Below, piece after piece: positions 5,557 to 13,890 of a stretch of DNA of 27,490 nt. The translations under genes were made by a program, and so were the position numbers. The DNA lies in IMG/VR virus record IMGVR_UViG_3300040815_000681, positions 1 through 27,490 of that record; one strand, given 5' to 3'. A model generated the notes under the pieces. It had not been told where the DNA came from. It did not search any database and saw only the letters and a program-made list of their open reading frames with translations. Numbering within the stretch: position 1 is the first letter of the stretch; every line of letters starts with the position of its first letter. The DNA is from a virus.

Positions 5557-7200
5557 ATGGCCTTTGTTAAAACTCACCTACCGTGTCCTGATTGCGGTGG
5601 CTCAGACCCGTTGGCGCTAAACGAAGACGGGTCTTCTTATTGTTTTAGTTGTACAACACATACACCAGCGAAGGAGAAAGTAACAGACTTTAAAACTTAT
5701 CAGAGGAACAGCACCTTGCACTCAAATGATGGTGGAGAGTTTTACCCTTTAACGGATCGTGGTATCCGCTTAGAGACAGCAAAAAAGTACGGAGTGCGTT
5801 CAGTCAAAAACTCTAGAGGAGAGATTGCCGAACACGCTTATCCTTATTACATTAACAACGAAGCAGTTGCTTCAAAGGTTCGAGGTCAAGATAAAAACTT
5901 TTATTGGAAGGGCACAAACAAAGGCGTAGGTCTTTTTGGCCAACAAGCCTTTCAATCAGGCGGCAAGTATATAACAATCGTTGAAGGCGAATGCGATGCG
6001 ATGGCTGCCTACGAATTGCTAGGATCTAAGTGGCCTGTAGTTTCTATTGTTAATGGTGCGCAGTCAGCAGACAAGTGTGTTAAAGAAAACCTAGAGTTTA
6101 TTGAATCGTTTGATACTGTAGTAATTAATTTTGACAACGACAAGCAAGGCGCTGAAGCCGCTAAGAAAGTTGCAAGACTTCTTATGCCCGGCAAAGCTAA
6201 GATAATGTCATTGCCTGTTGATTACAAAGATCCGAACGATATGCTTCGCCAAGGTAAACACAGCCAGTATGTCCAAGCGTGGTGGGACTCTAAAACTTAT
6301 ACACCTTCTGGTGTGTTAAACGTTTCTGACCAAGCCGATCAGTATTTCTCACGAGAGAAAAAAGATTCTGTTCCTTATCCGTGGTCAGGTCTCAACAAGA
6401 AACTTGAAGGTCTTCGGCTGGGTGAGTTAGTTACACTGACGGGCGGTACTGGTCTTGGTAAAAGTTCTGTGACTCGTGAGCTTGAGCATTGGTTGATACG
6501 ACAAACAAAAGATAATGTTGGCATCATGGCCTTAGAAGAAAACTGGCGCAGAACAATTGATGGGATTATGTCGATTGAGATGGATGCTCGTTTACATCTT
6601 GATAGTGTTCGAGAACTTTTCAATGAAGAAGAGCTTCGAGCTGTACACCAAGAGATATTTGCAGGAGAAAACAAAGATCGTGTTTGGGTCTATGGACACC
6701 TTGGGATGAACGATCTTGATAGCGTCTTTAGTAAATTGCGATTTATGATTGTTGGGTGTGATTGCAAATGGATTGTTCTTGACCACCTTCACATGTTAAT
6801 TCTTTTGGCTCAAGAGCCAGACGAACGCAAAGCAATTGATACGATTATGCACAAGCTAAGAACTCTTGTTGAAGAAACAGGATGCGGTATGATTCTTGTT
6901 TCACACTTGCGAAGAGTCGATGGCAACCGAGGCCACGAGAACGGAATCGAAACTAGCCTTAGTCATTTGCGTGGTTCGCAGTCTATCGCTCAGTTATCTG
7001 ATTGCGTAATAAGCCTCGAAAGAAATCAACAATCAGACGATCCTTTAGAAGCCTCTACCTCTAAGGTTCGAGTTTTAAAGTCCAGATATACTGGTGATGT
7101 TGGAGTCGCATCACACTTGATTTATGAGAAAGATTCTGGTAGACTACGTGAAGTAGATATGTTTGATACTAACGACGATGAACTTGGAGAAGTTTTATGA
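5557..7200 (+). CDS. T7 gp4-like primase-helicase
   Basis: The 547-aa bifunctional replication enzyme has the full T7 gp4 order. The N-terminal zinc ribbon uses C10, C13, C29 and C32. The TOPRIM primase core has E143 in VEGECDAMAA and the D193/D195 pair in NFDNDKQG. The C-terminal RecA-like hexameric helicase has Walker A GGTGLGKS (K302), Walker B WIVLDHLHML and a later SHLRGSQSIAQLSD motif. It unwinds the fork using NTP and makes primers for the polymerase. Length is close to T7 gp4 (566 aa). GAGGAG precedes the ATG. Its stop overlaps the polymerase start by 4 bp, typical of a coupled replisome pair. Confidence 0.93.
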   Translation: MAFVKTHLPCPDCGGSDPLALNEDGSSYCFSCTTHTPAKEKVTDFKTYQRNSTLHSNDGGEFYPLTDRGIRLETAKKYGVRSVKNSRGEIAEHAYPYYINNEAVASKVRGQDKNFYWKGTNKGVGLFGQQAFQSGGKYITIVEGECDAMAAYELLGSKWPVVSIVNGAQSADKCVKENLEFIESFDTVVINFDNDKQGAEAAKKVARLLMPGKAKIMSLPVDYKDPNDMLRQGKHSQYVQAWWDSKTYTPSGVLNVSDQADQYFSREKKDSVPYPWSGLNKKLEGLRLGELVTLTGGTGLGKSSVTRELEHWLIRQTKDNVGIMALEENWRRTIDGIMSIEMDARLHLDSVRELFNEEELRAVHQEIFAGENKDRVWVYGHLGMNDLDSVFSKLRFMIVGCDCKWIVLDHLHMLILLAQEPDERKAIDTIMHKLRTLVEETGCGMILVSHLRRVDGNRGHENGIETSLSHLRGSQSIAQLSDCVISLERNQQSDDPLEASTSKVRVLKSRYTGDVGVASHLIYEKDSGRLREVDMFDTNDDELGEVL

Positions 7201-8957
7201 CAGCCTATGTCTTCGATATAGAAGCAGATGGTTTAGACCCTAGCGTAATCTTTTGTATTGTTGCGCTAGAGACTGAGACAGGTCGGATGCACTCATTCGG
7301 CCCAGATAAAATCAAAGAAGGAATAGAACTATTAAAGAACGCAGGAAAGCTAATAGGCCACAACATACTTGGTTATGATATGCCAGTGATTAAGAAGCTG
7401 CATGGTGTTGATCTTTCTATTGATAAAAAGATTGTTGATACTTTGGTGCTTAGCCGACTCTTTAATCCAACAAGAGAAGGCGGCCACGGCTTAGAAAGCT
7501 GGGGCTATAGGCTACGGCACAGGAAACTAGAGTTCAAAGAGTTTGAGCAGTTCACACCTGAGATGTTAGTCTACTGTGAGAACGATGTAAACTTAAACAA
7601 CAAAGTATATAAGCACTTAAAGATTGAAGCTCAAGGGTTTAGTGCAAAAAGTATTTCTTTAGAGCATGAAGTTTACAAAATCTTAAATGACCAACGCGAC
7701 AAAGGCTTCTTGTTAGATGTTAAAAGCGCCATGAAGCTAGTTGCTGAGTTATCTGAAAAGCTTTTAGATGCTGAAACACTTGTACAAAAAACATTTTTAC
7801 CTAAAGATTCTAGCATTAAGCTCTTGCCAACGTACACAAAAGCTGGTAAAATATCTAAGATGTGTAGCGTAGAAGGCTCTAACAAAAAAGTAAGATTATC
7901 AGATGAAGAATATAATCTGATGGTTAAGACCGAATCACCTATGATTAGATCAGACGAAATTCCTTTTAACCTTGGTTCTCGTAAACAGATAGGCGAGTAT
8001 CTTATTGAGTTTGGTTGGAAGCCAACAAAGCACACACCAACAGGTCAGCCCATCGTAGATGAAAAGACTTTGAGCCAGATCGAAAACATACCCGAAGCTA
8101 AAACAATCGCTCAATACTTAATGCTGCAAAAACGACTAGCGCAAGTTAACTCTTGGTTAGAGCAAGCAGATCAGAACGACGATAGAGTCCGAGGGTATGT
8201 TAATACTAACGGCGCTGTAACAGGGCGCATGACCCACAGCAGTCCTAACATGGCTCAAGTTCCTAGCACAAACAGTCCTTATGGGGCTGAGTGCAGACGC
8301 TGTTGGACAGTAGCAAAAGACCACAAACTTGTAGGTATTGATGCCAGTGGTCTTGAGCTTAGAATGTTAGCACACTACATGAACGATGAGGCATACACTT
8401 ATGAACTTCTCAACGGAGACATACACACATCTAACCAAAACCTTGCAGGACTTGAATCAAGAAATCAGGCGAAGACTTTCATCTATGCACTCTTATACGG
8501 AGCAGGAGATGCAAAGCTTGGATCAGTGGTTGGTGGAAACGCAAAAGATGGTACACGACTTAGAGAACGTTTCTTCGATAATCTCCCTGCATTTAAAACT
8601 CTTAAAGACAGAGTTGCAAGAGCGTCTAAGAAAGGATATCTAAAAGGTTTAGATGGTCGAAAGCTGTTTGTTAGATCAGAGCATTCAGCCTTAAACACTT
8701 TGTTGCAGGGTGCAGGAGCTATCGTAATGAAAGAGGCGCTAGTAATCTTAAACGAATATCTAAATGCTGAAGGCATCTATGATTGTTTTGTGGCTAACGT
8801 CCACGACGAATGGCAGATAGAAATAAGAGCTGATCTTGCAGATCGTGTTGGGATACTAGGCGTTAAGGCAATTGAGCAAGCAGGAAGAAACTTAGATCTT
8901 AAATGTGAATTAACTGGAGAATATAATGTCGGTGACAACTGGGCGGAAACGCACTAA
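7197..8957 (+). CDS. Family A DNA polymerase, T7-like
   Basis: The 586-aa replicative polymerase carries a 3'-5' proofreading domain: Exo I VFDIEADGLD, Exo II GHNILGYDMPV, Exo III YCENDVNLN. The C-terminal polymerase domain has motif A GIDASGLELR (D382), motif B AKTFIYALLYGAG and motif C NVHDEW (D537). The residue equivalent to E. coli Pol I F762 is Tyr430, as in T7. In surveys of viral polymerases, Tyr at this site is linked to fast virulent phages. It is shorter than T7 gp5 (704 aa) and has no DnaJ-like cysteine insert. Its start overlaps the primase-helicase stop; its 3' end overlaps a small gene by 32 bp. Confidence 0.94.
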   Translation: MTAYVFDIEADGLDPSVIFCIVALETETGRMHSFGPDKIKEGIELLKNAGKLIGHNILGYDMPVIKKLHGVDLSIDKKIVDTLVLSRLFNPTREGGHGLESWGYRLRHRKLEFKEFEQFTPEMLVYCENDVNLNNKVYKHLKIEAQGFSAKSISLEHEVYKILNDQRDKGFLLDVKSAMKLVAELSEKLLDAETLVQKTFLPKDSSIKLLPTYTKAGKISKMCSVEGSNKKVRLSDEEYNLMVKTESPMIRSDEIPFNLGSRKQIGEYLIEFGWKPTKHTPTGQPIVDEKTLSQIENIPEAKTIAQYLMLQKRLAQVNSWLEQADQNDDRVRGYVNTNGAVTGRMTHSSPNMAQVPSTNSPYGAECRRCWTVAKDHKLVGIDASGLELRMLAHYMNDEAYTYELLNGDIHTSNQNLAGLESRNQAKTFIYALLYGAGDAKLGSVVGGNAKDGTRLRERFFDNLPAFKTLKDRVARASKKGYLKGLDGRKLFVRSEHSALNTLLQGAGAIVMKEALVILNEYLNAEGIYDCFVANVHDEWQIEIRADLADRVGILGVKAIEQAGRNLDLKCELTGEYNVGDNWAETH

Positions 8958-9195
8958 TAGATTTACTTTATTTGGAAACATGTATGCCTGTGACGATGTT
9001 TATGTTCCATATGAAATAATTTCTGGTAGTTTTGCTACTTGTTCTAGAAAACAATTAAACGATCAGTGGGAAGAATATAATGGGACATTCATTTGGCTAG
9101 AAGGCCCAGAAGAAATAGGGTATTATACTATGGATGACGAAGAGTTTTGGGATGCTGTAGAAAAAGAAAGTAATACATCTAGGAGAAAAAAATGA
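8926..9195 (+). CDS. Hypothetical protein, 89 aa
   Basis: Translation starts at ATG 8926 inside the 3' end of the polymerase gene, with GGAG about 7 nt upstream. The protein has a basic N-terminus (VTTGRKRTNRFTLFG) and an acidic, aromatic middle (WEEYNGTFIWLEGPEE). A Lys/Arg tail (SRRKK) also supplies the ribosome binding site of the next gene. No family recognised. The 32-bp overlap and the ATGA junction downstream suggest genuine expression as part of the replication operon. Confidence 0.65.
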   Translation: MSVTTGRKRTNRFTLFGNMYACDDVYVPYEIISGSFATCSRKQLNDQWEEYNGTFIWLEGPEEIGYYTMDDEEFWDAVEKESNTSRRKK

Positions 9196-9731
9196 CAGGA
9201 AAAGCTGGGCAGAAACGCACTAAGAATTACAAAACAAACATCATCGAACAAGATGGAAAACAATATTATGTTGGATGCAAAGATGGCGCTAAGCGTTCGG
9301 TAGAAGCGCACGTTCGTAAAAACAATAAGCGTATGTGGGTTAATGGTTCTTATATCCCTACTACTCATCCGCTACATAAGCCCGGTCGATACGAAGGCTT
9401 TGAAGAAGCAGCGTTTAGTTCGCTAATAAACTACAAGACTTCAACAAAAGGAGAGTTATATATAATTACCAATCCTGCGTTTGAAGGTTGGGTAAAAGTT
9501 GGAATGGCTGTTGATGCACGAGACAGGCTTAAAAACTATCAAACCTCTACGCCTTTCCGAGACTTTGAAATACAATCGTTTTGTAAGGTTGATGACCGCA
9601 GAGCTGCCGAAGCAGAACTACACCGACGATTATCAAAGATCCATGAACAACGAGGCGAGTGGTTTAAATGCTCAGTAGATAACGCACGAGATGAAATGGC
9701 TTGTGTTAAACTAGACATGGAAGGATTATGA
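9192..9731 (+). CDS. T5orf172/GIY-YIG-type protein
   Basis: The C-terminal half of this 179-aa protein shows the T5orf172 branch of the GIY-YIG fold. It runs ELYIITNPAFEGWVKVGMA (the GIY-like and VG strands), then RLKNYQTSTPFRDFEI, an AEAELHRRL helix and a GEWFKCS ending. GIY-YIG domains are nucleases, and T5orf172 proteins are often free-standing phage accessory genes. The N-terminal 80 residues are basic with an unrecognised fold (KRSVEAHVRKNNKRMWVNG) and could bind DNA. It is coupled on both sides by ATGA junctions, so it is integrated in the operon rather than freshly inserted. Confidence 0.75.
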   Translation: MTGKAGQKRTKNYKTNIIEQDGKQYYVGCKDGAKRSVEAHVRKNNKRMWVNGSYIPTTHPLHKPGRYEGFEEAAFSSLINYKTSTKGELYIITNPAFEGWVKVGMAVDARDRLKNYQTSTPFRDFEIQSFCKVDDRRAAEAELHRRLSKIHEQRGEWFKCSVDNARDEMACVKLDMEGL

Positions 9732-10585
9732 AAACTTTAGATACTTTGATCTCGGACATATACGAGAAGCTCGAAGGGCTTTCAAACGGTGAAGGCCTTG
9801 AGATACCTGAGAAAGAATTAGATATAACACTATCAAGAATTAAAGATAGTATCATATCTTGGTCAACTCCTTCAGAGCGCAACAAAACTTTCAGCTTAAG
9901 GATGTCAAATGTCGGTAAACCTGCGCGACAGTTGTGGTACGAATCAAAAGACGAGAACAACTCATCGGCTCCAAGCGCACCAACACAAATTAAATTTCTT
10001 TATGGGCATATCCTCGAAGAAATAGTTTTGATGTTAGTGCGAATGTCAGGACACAAAGTTACTGATGAGCAAAAAGAAGTAGAGTTAAACGGCATCAAAG
10101 GCCACATGGATTGTAAGATTGACGGTGAAGTAGTAGATGTTAAAACAGCCTCAAGGTTTGCGTTCAAGAAGTTTGAGACAGGAACGCTGGCAGATGACGA
10201 TCCTTTTGGGTATCTTTCGCAGTTAGCAGGTTACGAAGTTACGCAGAACACTAAGAATGGTGGCTTCCTTGTTATCAACAAAGAAAGCGGTGAGCTGTGT
10301 CTTTATCAGCCTGAACAAGCTGTTAAGCCTACAATAACTAAAAATATTTCTGAGCTAAAAGATATAATAGCTCTTGACACTCCGCCTGAAAGATGTTATG
10401 ATCCTATACCAGACGGTAAAAAAGGCAATATGAAATTACCTAAAGGTTGTAATTACTGCTCTTATAAGCACGAGTGCTACAAAGATGCTAACGATTACCA
10501 AGGTCTTCGAGCCTTTCAATATTCAAACGGCCCTGCATACTTTACAAAGGTTGTGGTTGAGCCACGAGTAGAAGAGATACTATGA
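9728..10585 (+). CDS. Cas4/RecB-like PD-(D/E)XK exonuclease
   Basis: The 285-aa nuclease has RecB-family motifs in order: GHILEE with H94, GHMDCKIDG with D128, VVDVKTAS with D137 and K139, and the QLAGY motif with Q165. A C-terminal cluster CNYCSYKHEC, with another Cys upstream in ERCYD, looks like an iron-sulphur site as in Cas4. In T7-like phages this position is held by the gp6 exonuclease, which degrades host DNA and processes recombination ends. It probably does the same here. It overlaps both neighbours by 4 bp. A consensus promoter lies in its 3' quarter. Confidence 0.82.
   Translation: MKTLDTLISDIYEKLEGLSNGEGLEIPEKELDITLSRIKDSIISWSTPSERNKTFSLRMSNVGKPARQLWYESKDENNSSAPSAPTQIKFLYGHILEEIVLMLVRMSGHKVTDEQKEVELNGIKGHMDCKIDGEVVDVKTASRFAFKKFETGTLADDDPFGYLSQLAGYEVTQNTKNGGFLVINKESGELCLYQPEQAVKPTITKNISELKDIIALDTPPERCYDPIPDGKKGNMKLPKGCNYCSYKHECYKDANDYQGLRAFQYSNGPAYFTKVVVEPRVEEIL
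10374..10402 (+). promoter_or_regulatory. Intragenic sigma-70 promoter
   Basis: TTGACA (10374-10379), a 17-nt spacer and TATGAT (10397-10402) preceded by TG at 10394-10395 give eleven of twelve consensus bases plus the extended -10. It lies inside the exonuclease gene. It would start transcripts near 10409 for endonuclease I and ribonucleotide reductase, giving a second input to the late part of the replication operon. Confidence 0.65.
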
Positions 10586-10884
10586 ACAGAAAGACAATAA
10601 AGAAAATAAATCATCACGTAGGTTTTATACTTGTTGATTGGTTGAAAACATTAGTGAGTGAAGAAGAAGCCAAGAAGATAAACATACATAATTATAAAGA
10701 ACTTCTTCCGTCACAGACACATGTCTATACCAACAACAAGTTTTTTCTCAGCACTTTCTCGCCCCGCTGGGTGCGAAAGAAATTAAAGTACATTGTTGCG
10801 AAGAACAAGTCTCGCGACATTTCAACAATCCAACTTGAAGAAGTAATGAGTCTATTGAAATCATGGAAGAATCAGACAAGATAG
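10582..10884 (+). CDS. Hypothetical protein, 100 aa
   Basis: This is a strongly basic protein (MNRKTIKKINHHVGFILVDW at the start; RWVRKKLKYIVAKNKSRD later) with no recognised family. It is helical, with aromatic residues spaced through it, and has no membrane segment long enough to call. An ATGA overlap couples it to the exonuclease, and it overlaps the next small gene by 22 bp. Neighbours suggest a DNA metabolism accessory, but this is inference from position. Confidence 0.65.
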   Translation: MNRKTIKKINHHVGFILVDWLKTLVSEEEAKKINIHNYKELLPSQTHVYTNNKFFLSTFSPRWVRKKLKYIVAKNKSRDISTIQLEEVMSLLKSWKNQTR

Positions 10885-11030
10885 ACATCCCGCTTGAGCT
10901 TTTAATAACGTTGTGCGCCAGATCTTTTATTTCGGGTGGTACAGTCAATGACATTGATAAACTTACACTCAATGAAATCGCAGCTCAAATAAACTTAGAA
11001 CTAGAAAAAAGAGAGGCAACATTACATTGA
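10863..11030 (+). CDS. Hypothetical protein, 55 aa
   Basis: This is a small acidic helical frame (MEESDKIDIPLELLITLCAR) that overlaps the previous gene by 22 bp and the TTG start of endonuclease I by 4 bp (TTGA). It fills what would otherwise be a gap in a tightly packed operon. Its reading through to the endonuclease start makes it the likely coupling partner that permits use of TTG. No family recognised. Confidence 0.6.
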   Translation: MEESDKIDIPLELLITLCARSFISGGTVNDIDKLTLNEIAAQINLELEKREATLH

Positions 11031-11500
11031 CAAATCCGAAGATAAGGAAAGGCTACAGAAAGCAAAGGATCGCTAGGCCCGTAGAAAAAGACGTTGTTAA
11101 AGGATACGACTCTAATTGGGAGTATGTTCTTCACAGCGGGCTTCTTCAAGATTGGAACTTTCACACAGAAAAGGTTGAGTATGTTGTTCACCACACCTAC
11201 CACCCTGACTTTATTCGGGAGCTGGAAGGAAAGAAGATATTGCTTGAGGCTAAAGGTAGATTCTGGGACTCAGCAGAGTACAGTAAATATGTATGGATTT
11301 CACAAGCATTACCAGATGACTATGAACTTGTATTTCTTTTCTCTGACCCTAATGCTCCTATGCCGCAAGCAAAGCTAAGGAAAGACGGAACCAAAAGAAC
11401 ACACGGAGAGTGGGCAAGCTCTAAAGGGTTTAGATGGTATAGCGAAACAAGTATCCCGGACAATTGGGTTAACAAAGAGCATAAAGAAGAGGGGTTATGA
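11027..11500 (+). CDS. T7 endonuclease I-like Holliday junction resolvase
   Basis: The 157-aa protein lines up with T7 gp3 (149 aa). It has E32 in NWEYVL, D61 in YHPDF, then E74 and K76 in LLEAKGRFW, giving the PD-(D/E)XK active site equivalent to T7 E20, D55, E65 and K67. The end matches too (THGEWASSKGFRWY then IPDNWV). It cuts branched DNA, resolves recombination intermediates before packaging and helps break down host DNA. The start is TTG with GAGG about 10 nt upstream and a TTGA overlap; no early in-frame ATG exists. Confidence 0.9.
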   Translation: MTNPKIRKGYRKQRIARPVEKDVVKGYDSNWEYVLHSGLLQDWNFHTEKVEYVVHHTYHPDFIRELEGKKILLEAKGRFWDSAEYSKYVWISQALPDDYELVFLFSDPNAPMPQAKLRKDGTKRTHGEWASSKGFRWYSETSIPDNWVNKEHKEEGL

Positions 11501-11643
11501 TTGACCGTAAACAAGAAAGAACCGCCCGATTTAACCGAAAGAAAAAGTTAAAAAAATTCAAACCGCAAAAAAGTATACACCGTACAAAAGAGTTCCACCC
11601 CGAACATTACACTTATTTAGAATTAAAAAACTTAGGAGAATAG
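11497..11643 (+). CDS. Hypothetical basic protein, 48 aa
   Basis: The frame begins in an ATGA overlap with endonuclease I and encodes a very basic peptide (RFNRKKKLKKFKPQK) with an acidic, aromatic C-terminus (FHPEHYTYLELKNLGE). The stop TAG directly abuts the ribonucleotide reductase ATG, and its last codons supply that gene's AGGAG ribosome binding site. The charge suggests nucleic-acid or protein binding. No family recognised. Confidence 0.6.
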   Translation: MIDRKQERTARFNRKKKLKKFKPQKSIHRTKEFHPEHYTYLELKNLGE

Positions 11644-13542
11644 ATGGACAGTTATCAGGAATACATTCACAAATCACGCTATGCACGTTACATCCCTGAA
11701 GAACAACGACGAGAGAACTGGGACGAAACAGCCCGACGTTATTGTGATTACTTTAAAGACCGAGGCCAGTTAACAGGCAAGGACTATGACGAGGTTTATA
11801 ATGCAATATTAAACCTAGAAGTCATGCCTAGCATGAGAGCGCTAATGACCGCAGGAGCCGCATTAGATCGCGACAATGTTGCAGGTTTTAATTGTAGTTA
11901 TATGCCTATAGATCACCCTCGTGCTTTTGACGAGATGATGTATATACTTATGTGCGGTACAGGCGTTGGCTTCTCAGTAGAGCGCCAATACATTACTAAA
12001 TTACCTACAGTATCGGAGGATTTCCATGCAACAGAAACAACAATCAGCGTCATCGACAGCAAGATCGGATGGGCAAAGGCTTATCGAGAACTTATCAGCT
12101 TACTTTACAGCGGTCAGCTCCCGTCTTGGGATGTCTCCAAGGTCAGACCAGCAGGAGCAACTCTTAAAACATTTGGAGGAAGAGCTAGCGGCCCTGAACC
12201 TCTCGTTGACCTCTTCAAATTTACAGTCGAAGTGTTCAAGAAAGCTGCAGGACGTAAACTTAGTAGTCTTGAATGCCATGATCTCTGCTGCAAAATCGCT
12301 CAGATTGTGGTTGTCGGAGGAGTCAGACGCTCAGCCCTCATCAGTTTATCCAACCTCACAGACGACAGAATCCGCAGAGCCAAACACGGCCAGTGGTGGG
12401 TAGAAGAACCTCAGCGTGGGCTGGCTAACAACTCTGCATGTTATACAGAGAAGCCAGATTTCGAAGCATTTTTATCGGAGTGGACAAGTTTATATGAGTC
12501 AAGAAGTGGTGAGCGAGGTATCTTTAGTAGAGTGGCAAGTCAGAAACAGGCTGCGAAAAACGGTAGACGAGATAGTGACTGGGACTTTGGCACAAATCCT
12601 TGCTCGGAAATTATCCTCAGACCAAACCAATTTTGTAACCTGTCAGAAGTTGTTGTCCGGCCTGACGACACGTTCGACTCTTTGCGAAGGAAAGTACGAG
12701 TTGCAAGTATCCTTGGAACTCTCCAAGCTACCTTAACAGACTTCCGATATCTTCGTAAAGTATGGAGACAGAACACAGAAGAAGAAGCTTTGTTGGGCGT
12801 AAGCTTAACCGGAATCTTAGATCATCCTGTGTTGTCTGGCAAAGTAACAACAGGTACTTTCTTTGACCACCCAAATCAGCCAGACTTGGCAAAGACCTTA
12901 GAGACTTTAAAGAATGAATCTATTAACACGAATAAAAAATGGGCTGCTAAGTTGGGTATTAACCAGTCTGCTGCTATTACATGTGTTAAACCCTCTGGAA
13001 CTGTTTCGCAGTTGGTTGATTCAGCGTCCGGCATACATGGTAGATTTGCTACACATTATATTCGTCGTGTTAGGGCTGATGCTCGTGATCCGCTTTGTGG
13101 TGTTCTAGAGGCTGCCGGAGTTCCGGTAGAGATGGACAATCTATCACCCACAACAAAGGTATTTTCTTTTGTTAAGAAGGCTCCGGCTAATGCTGTTATG
13201 GCTTCAGACCAAACAGGACTTGAACAGCTTGAACTTTGGACAATGTATCAGGAGCATTGGTGTGAACATAAACCAAGTATCACAGTCTATTATCGCGACT
13301 CTGAGTTTCTTTCTATTGGTAATTGGCTTTACAATAACTTTGATGATGTATCTGGCGTTAGCTTCTTGCCTTACTCTAATCACAGTTATGAGCAAGCACC
13401 CTACGAAGAGATCACAAAAGAACAATACGATGAGTTAGTTAAACAGATGCCCGAGACTGTTGATTGGGACATCAACGAAGCAACCGACTTGACTGAAGGT
13501 TCTCAAGAGCTAGCGTGTGTAGGTGGAGCTTGTGAGCTATGA
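11644..13542 (+). CDS. nrdJ: Class II (B12-dependent) ribonucleoside-triphosphate reductase
   Basis: The 632-aa enzyme matches the monomeric adenosylcobalamin-dependent RTPR type. Its radical cysteine is C320 in TNPCSEIIL, with E322 two residues on and the redox partner C331 eleven residues on, the same spacing as C408/C419 of the Lactobacillus enzyme. The other redox cysteine is C84 in GFNCSYMP. The C-terminal shuttle pair is C625/C630 in ACVGGACEL at the very end. It converts rNTPs to dNTPs for phage replication and needs cobalamin from the host or medium, but not oxygen. No separate small subunit is expected. It overlaps the next gene by 4 bp. Confidence 0.92.
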   Translation: MDSYQEYIHKSRYARYIPEEQRRENWDETARRYCDYFKDRGQLTGKDYDEVYNAILNLEVMPSMRALMTAGAALDRDNVAGFNCSYMPIDHPRAFDEMMYILMCGTGVGFSVERQYITKLPTVSEDFHATETTISVIDSKIGWAKAYRELISLLYSGQLPSWDVSKVRPAGATLKTFGGRASGPEPLVDLFKFTVEVFKKAAGRKLSSLECHDLCCKIAQIVVVGGVRRSALISLSNLTDDRIRRAKHGQWWVEEPQRGLANNSACYTEKPDFEAFLSEWTSLYESRSGERGIFSRVASQKQAAKNGRRDSDWDFGTNPCSEIILRPNQFCNLSEVVVRPDDTFDSLRRKVRVASILGTLQATLTDFRYLRKVWRQNTEEEALLGVSLTGILDHPVLSGKVTTGTFFDHPNQPDLAKTLETLKNESINTNKKWAAKLGINQSAAITCVKPSGTVSQLVDSASGIHGRFATHYIRRVRADARDPLCGVLEAAGVPVEMDNLSPTTKVFSFVKKAPANAVMASDQTGLEQLELWTMYQEHWCEHKPSITVYYRDSEFLSIGNWLYNNFDDVSGVSFLPYSNHSYEQAPYEEITKEQYDELVKQMPETVDWDINEATDLTEGSQELACVGGACEL

Positions 13543-13682
13543 CACAACAATGGCATGGTGGAAAGGGGTCAACGCCCCGATCCGCCGACAAACAAAAGTA
13601 CGAAGAGAACTACGACAAGATTTTCAAAAACAATAAAGAGGTAAAGAAGAAAGATGAACCTAAAGATGCCAACAGAGTATAA
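13539..13682 (+). CDS. Conserved small phage protein, 47 aa
   Basis: It begins MTQQWHGGKGSTPRSADKQK and continues with YEENYDKIF. The HGGKGSxPR ... NYDxIF pattern recurs in short proteins of many marine and T4-like phages, always without assigned function as far as I recall. It is basic and probably disordered after residue 30. It starts in an ATGA overlap with ribonucleotide reductase and overlaps the next gene by 29 bp. Close linkage with the reductase hints at a nucleotide-metabolism link only by position. Confidence 0.7.
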   Translation: MTQQWHGGKGSTPRSADKQKYEENYDKIFKNNKEVKKKDEPKDANRV

Positions 13683-13890
13683 TATACTAGAGACTATGCG
13701 TGACTATTATAAAGCAGATATAAATAAACATGCACTGGCTATTGAAATCATGTTAAAAAATCCTATGGCCTTCCATGACCATGACGCATTTTATGAAGCC
13801 ATTGAATCACAACTAAAACAATTAATGGAGTCTAAAGATTATATTGACGGACTTGATATTGTTAAAGCAATAATGGAAGACAACGAATGA
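13654..13890 (+). CDS. Hypothetical protein, 78 aa
   Basis: This is an unrecognised helical acidic protein (MNLKMPTEYNILETMRDYYK) with several His residues in the middle (FHDHDAF). The start is ATG 13654, behind a purine-rich AAGAGG/AAGAAG stretch. It overlaps the preceding small gene by 29 bp and the next by 4 bp (ATGA). No membrane or cysteine features. Function unknown. Confidence 0.65.
   Translation: MNLKMPTEYNILETMRDYYKADINKHALAIEIMLKNPMAFHDHDAFYEAIESQLKQLMESKDYIDGLDIVKAIMEDNE

Noticed and set aside
12026-13438. Several long open frames in other frames of the ribonucleotide reductase gene
   Set aside because: They lie wholly inside a gene with clear catalytic motifs and have no family features of their own.
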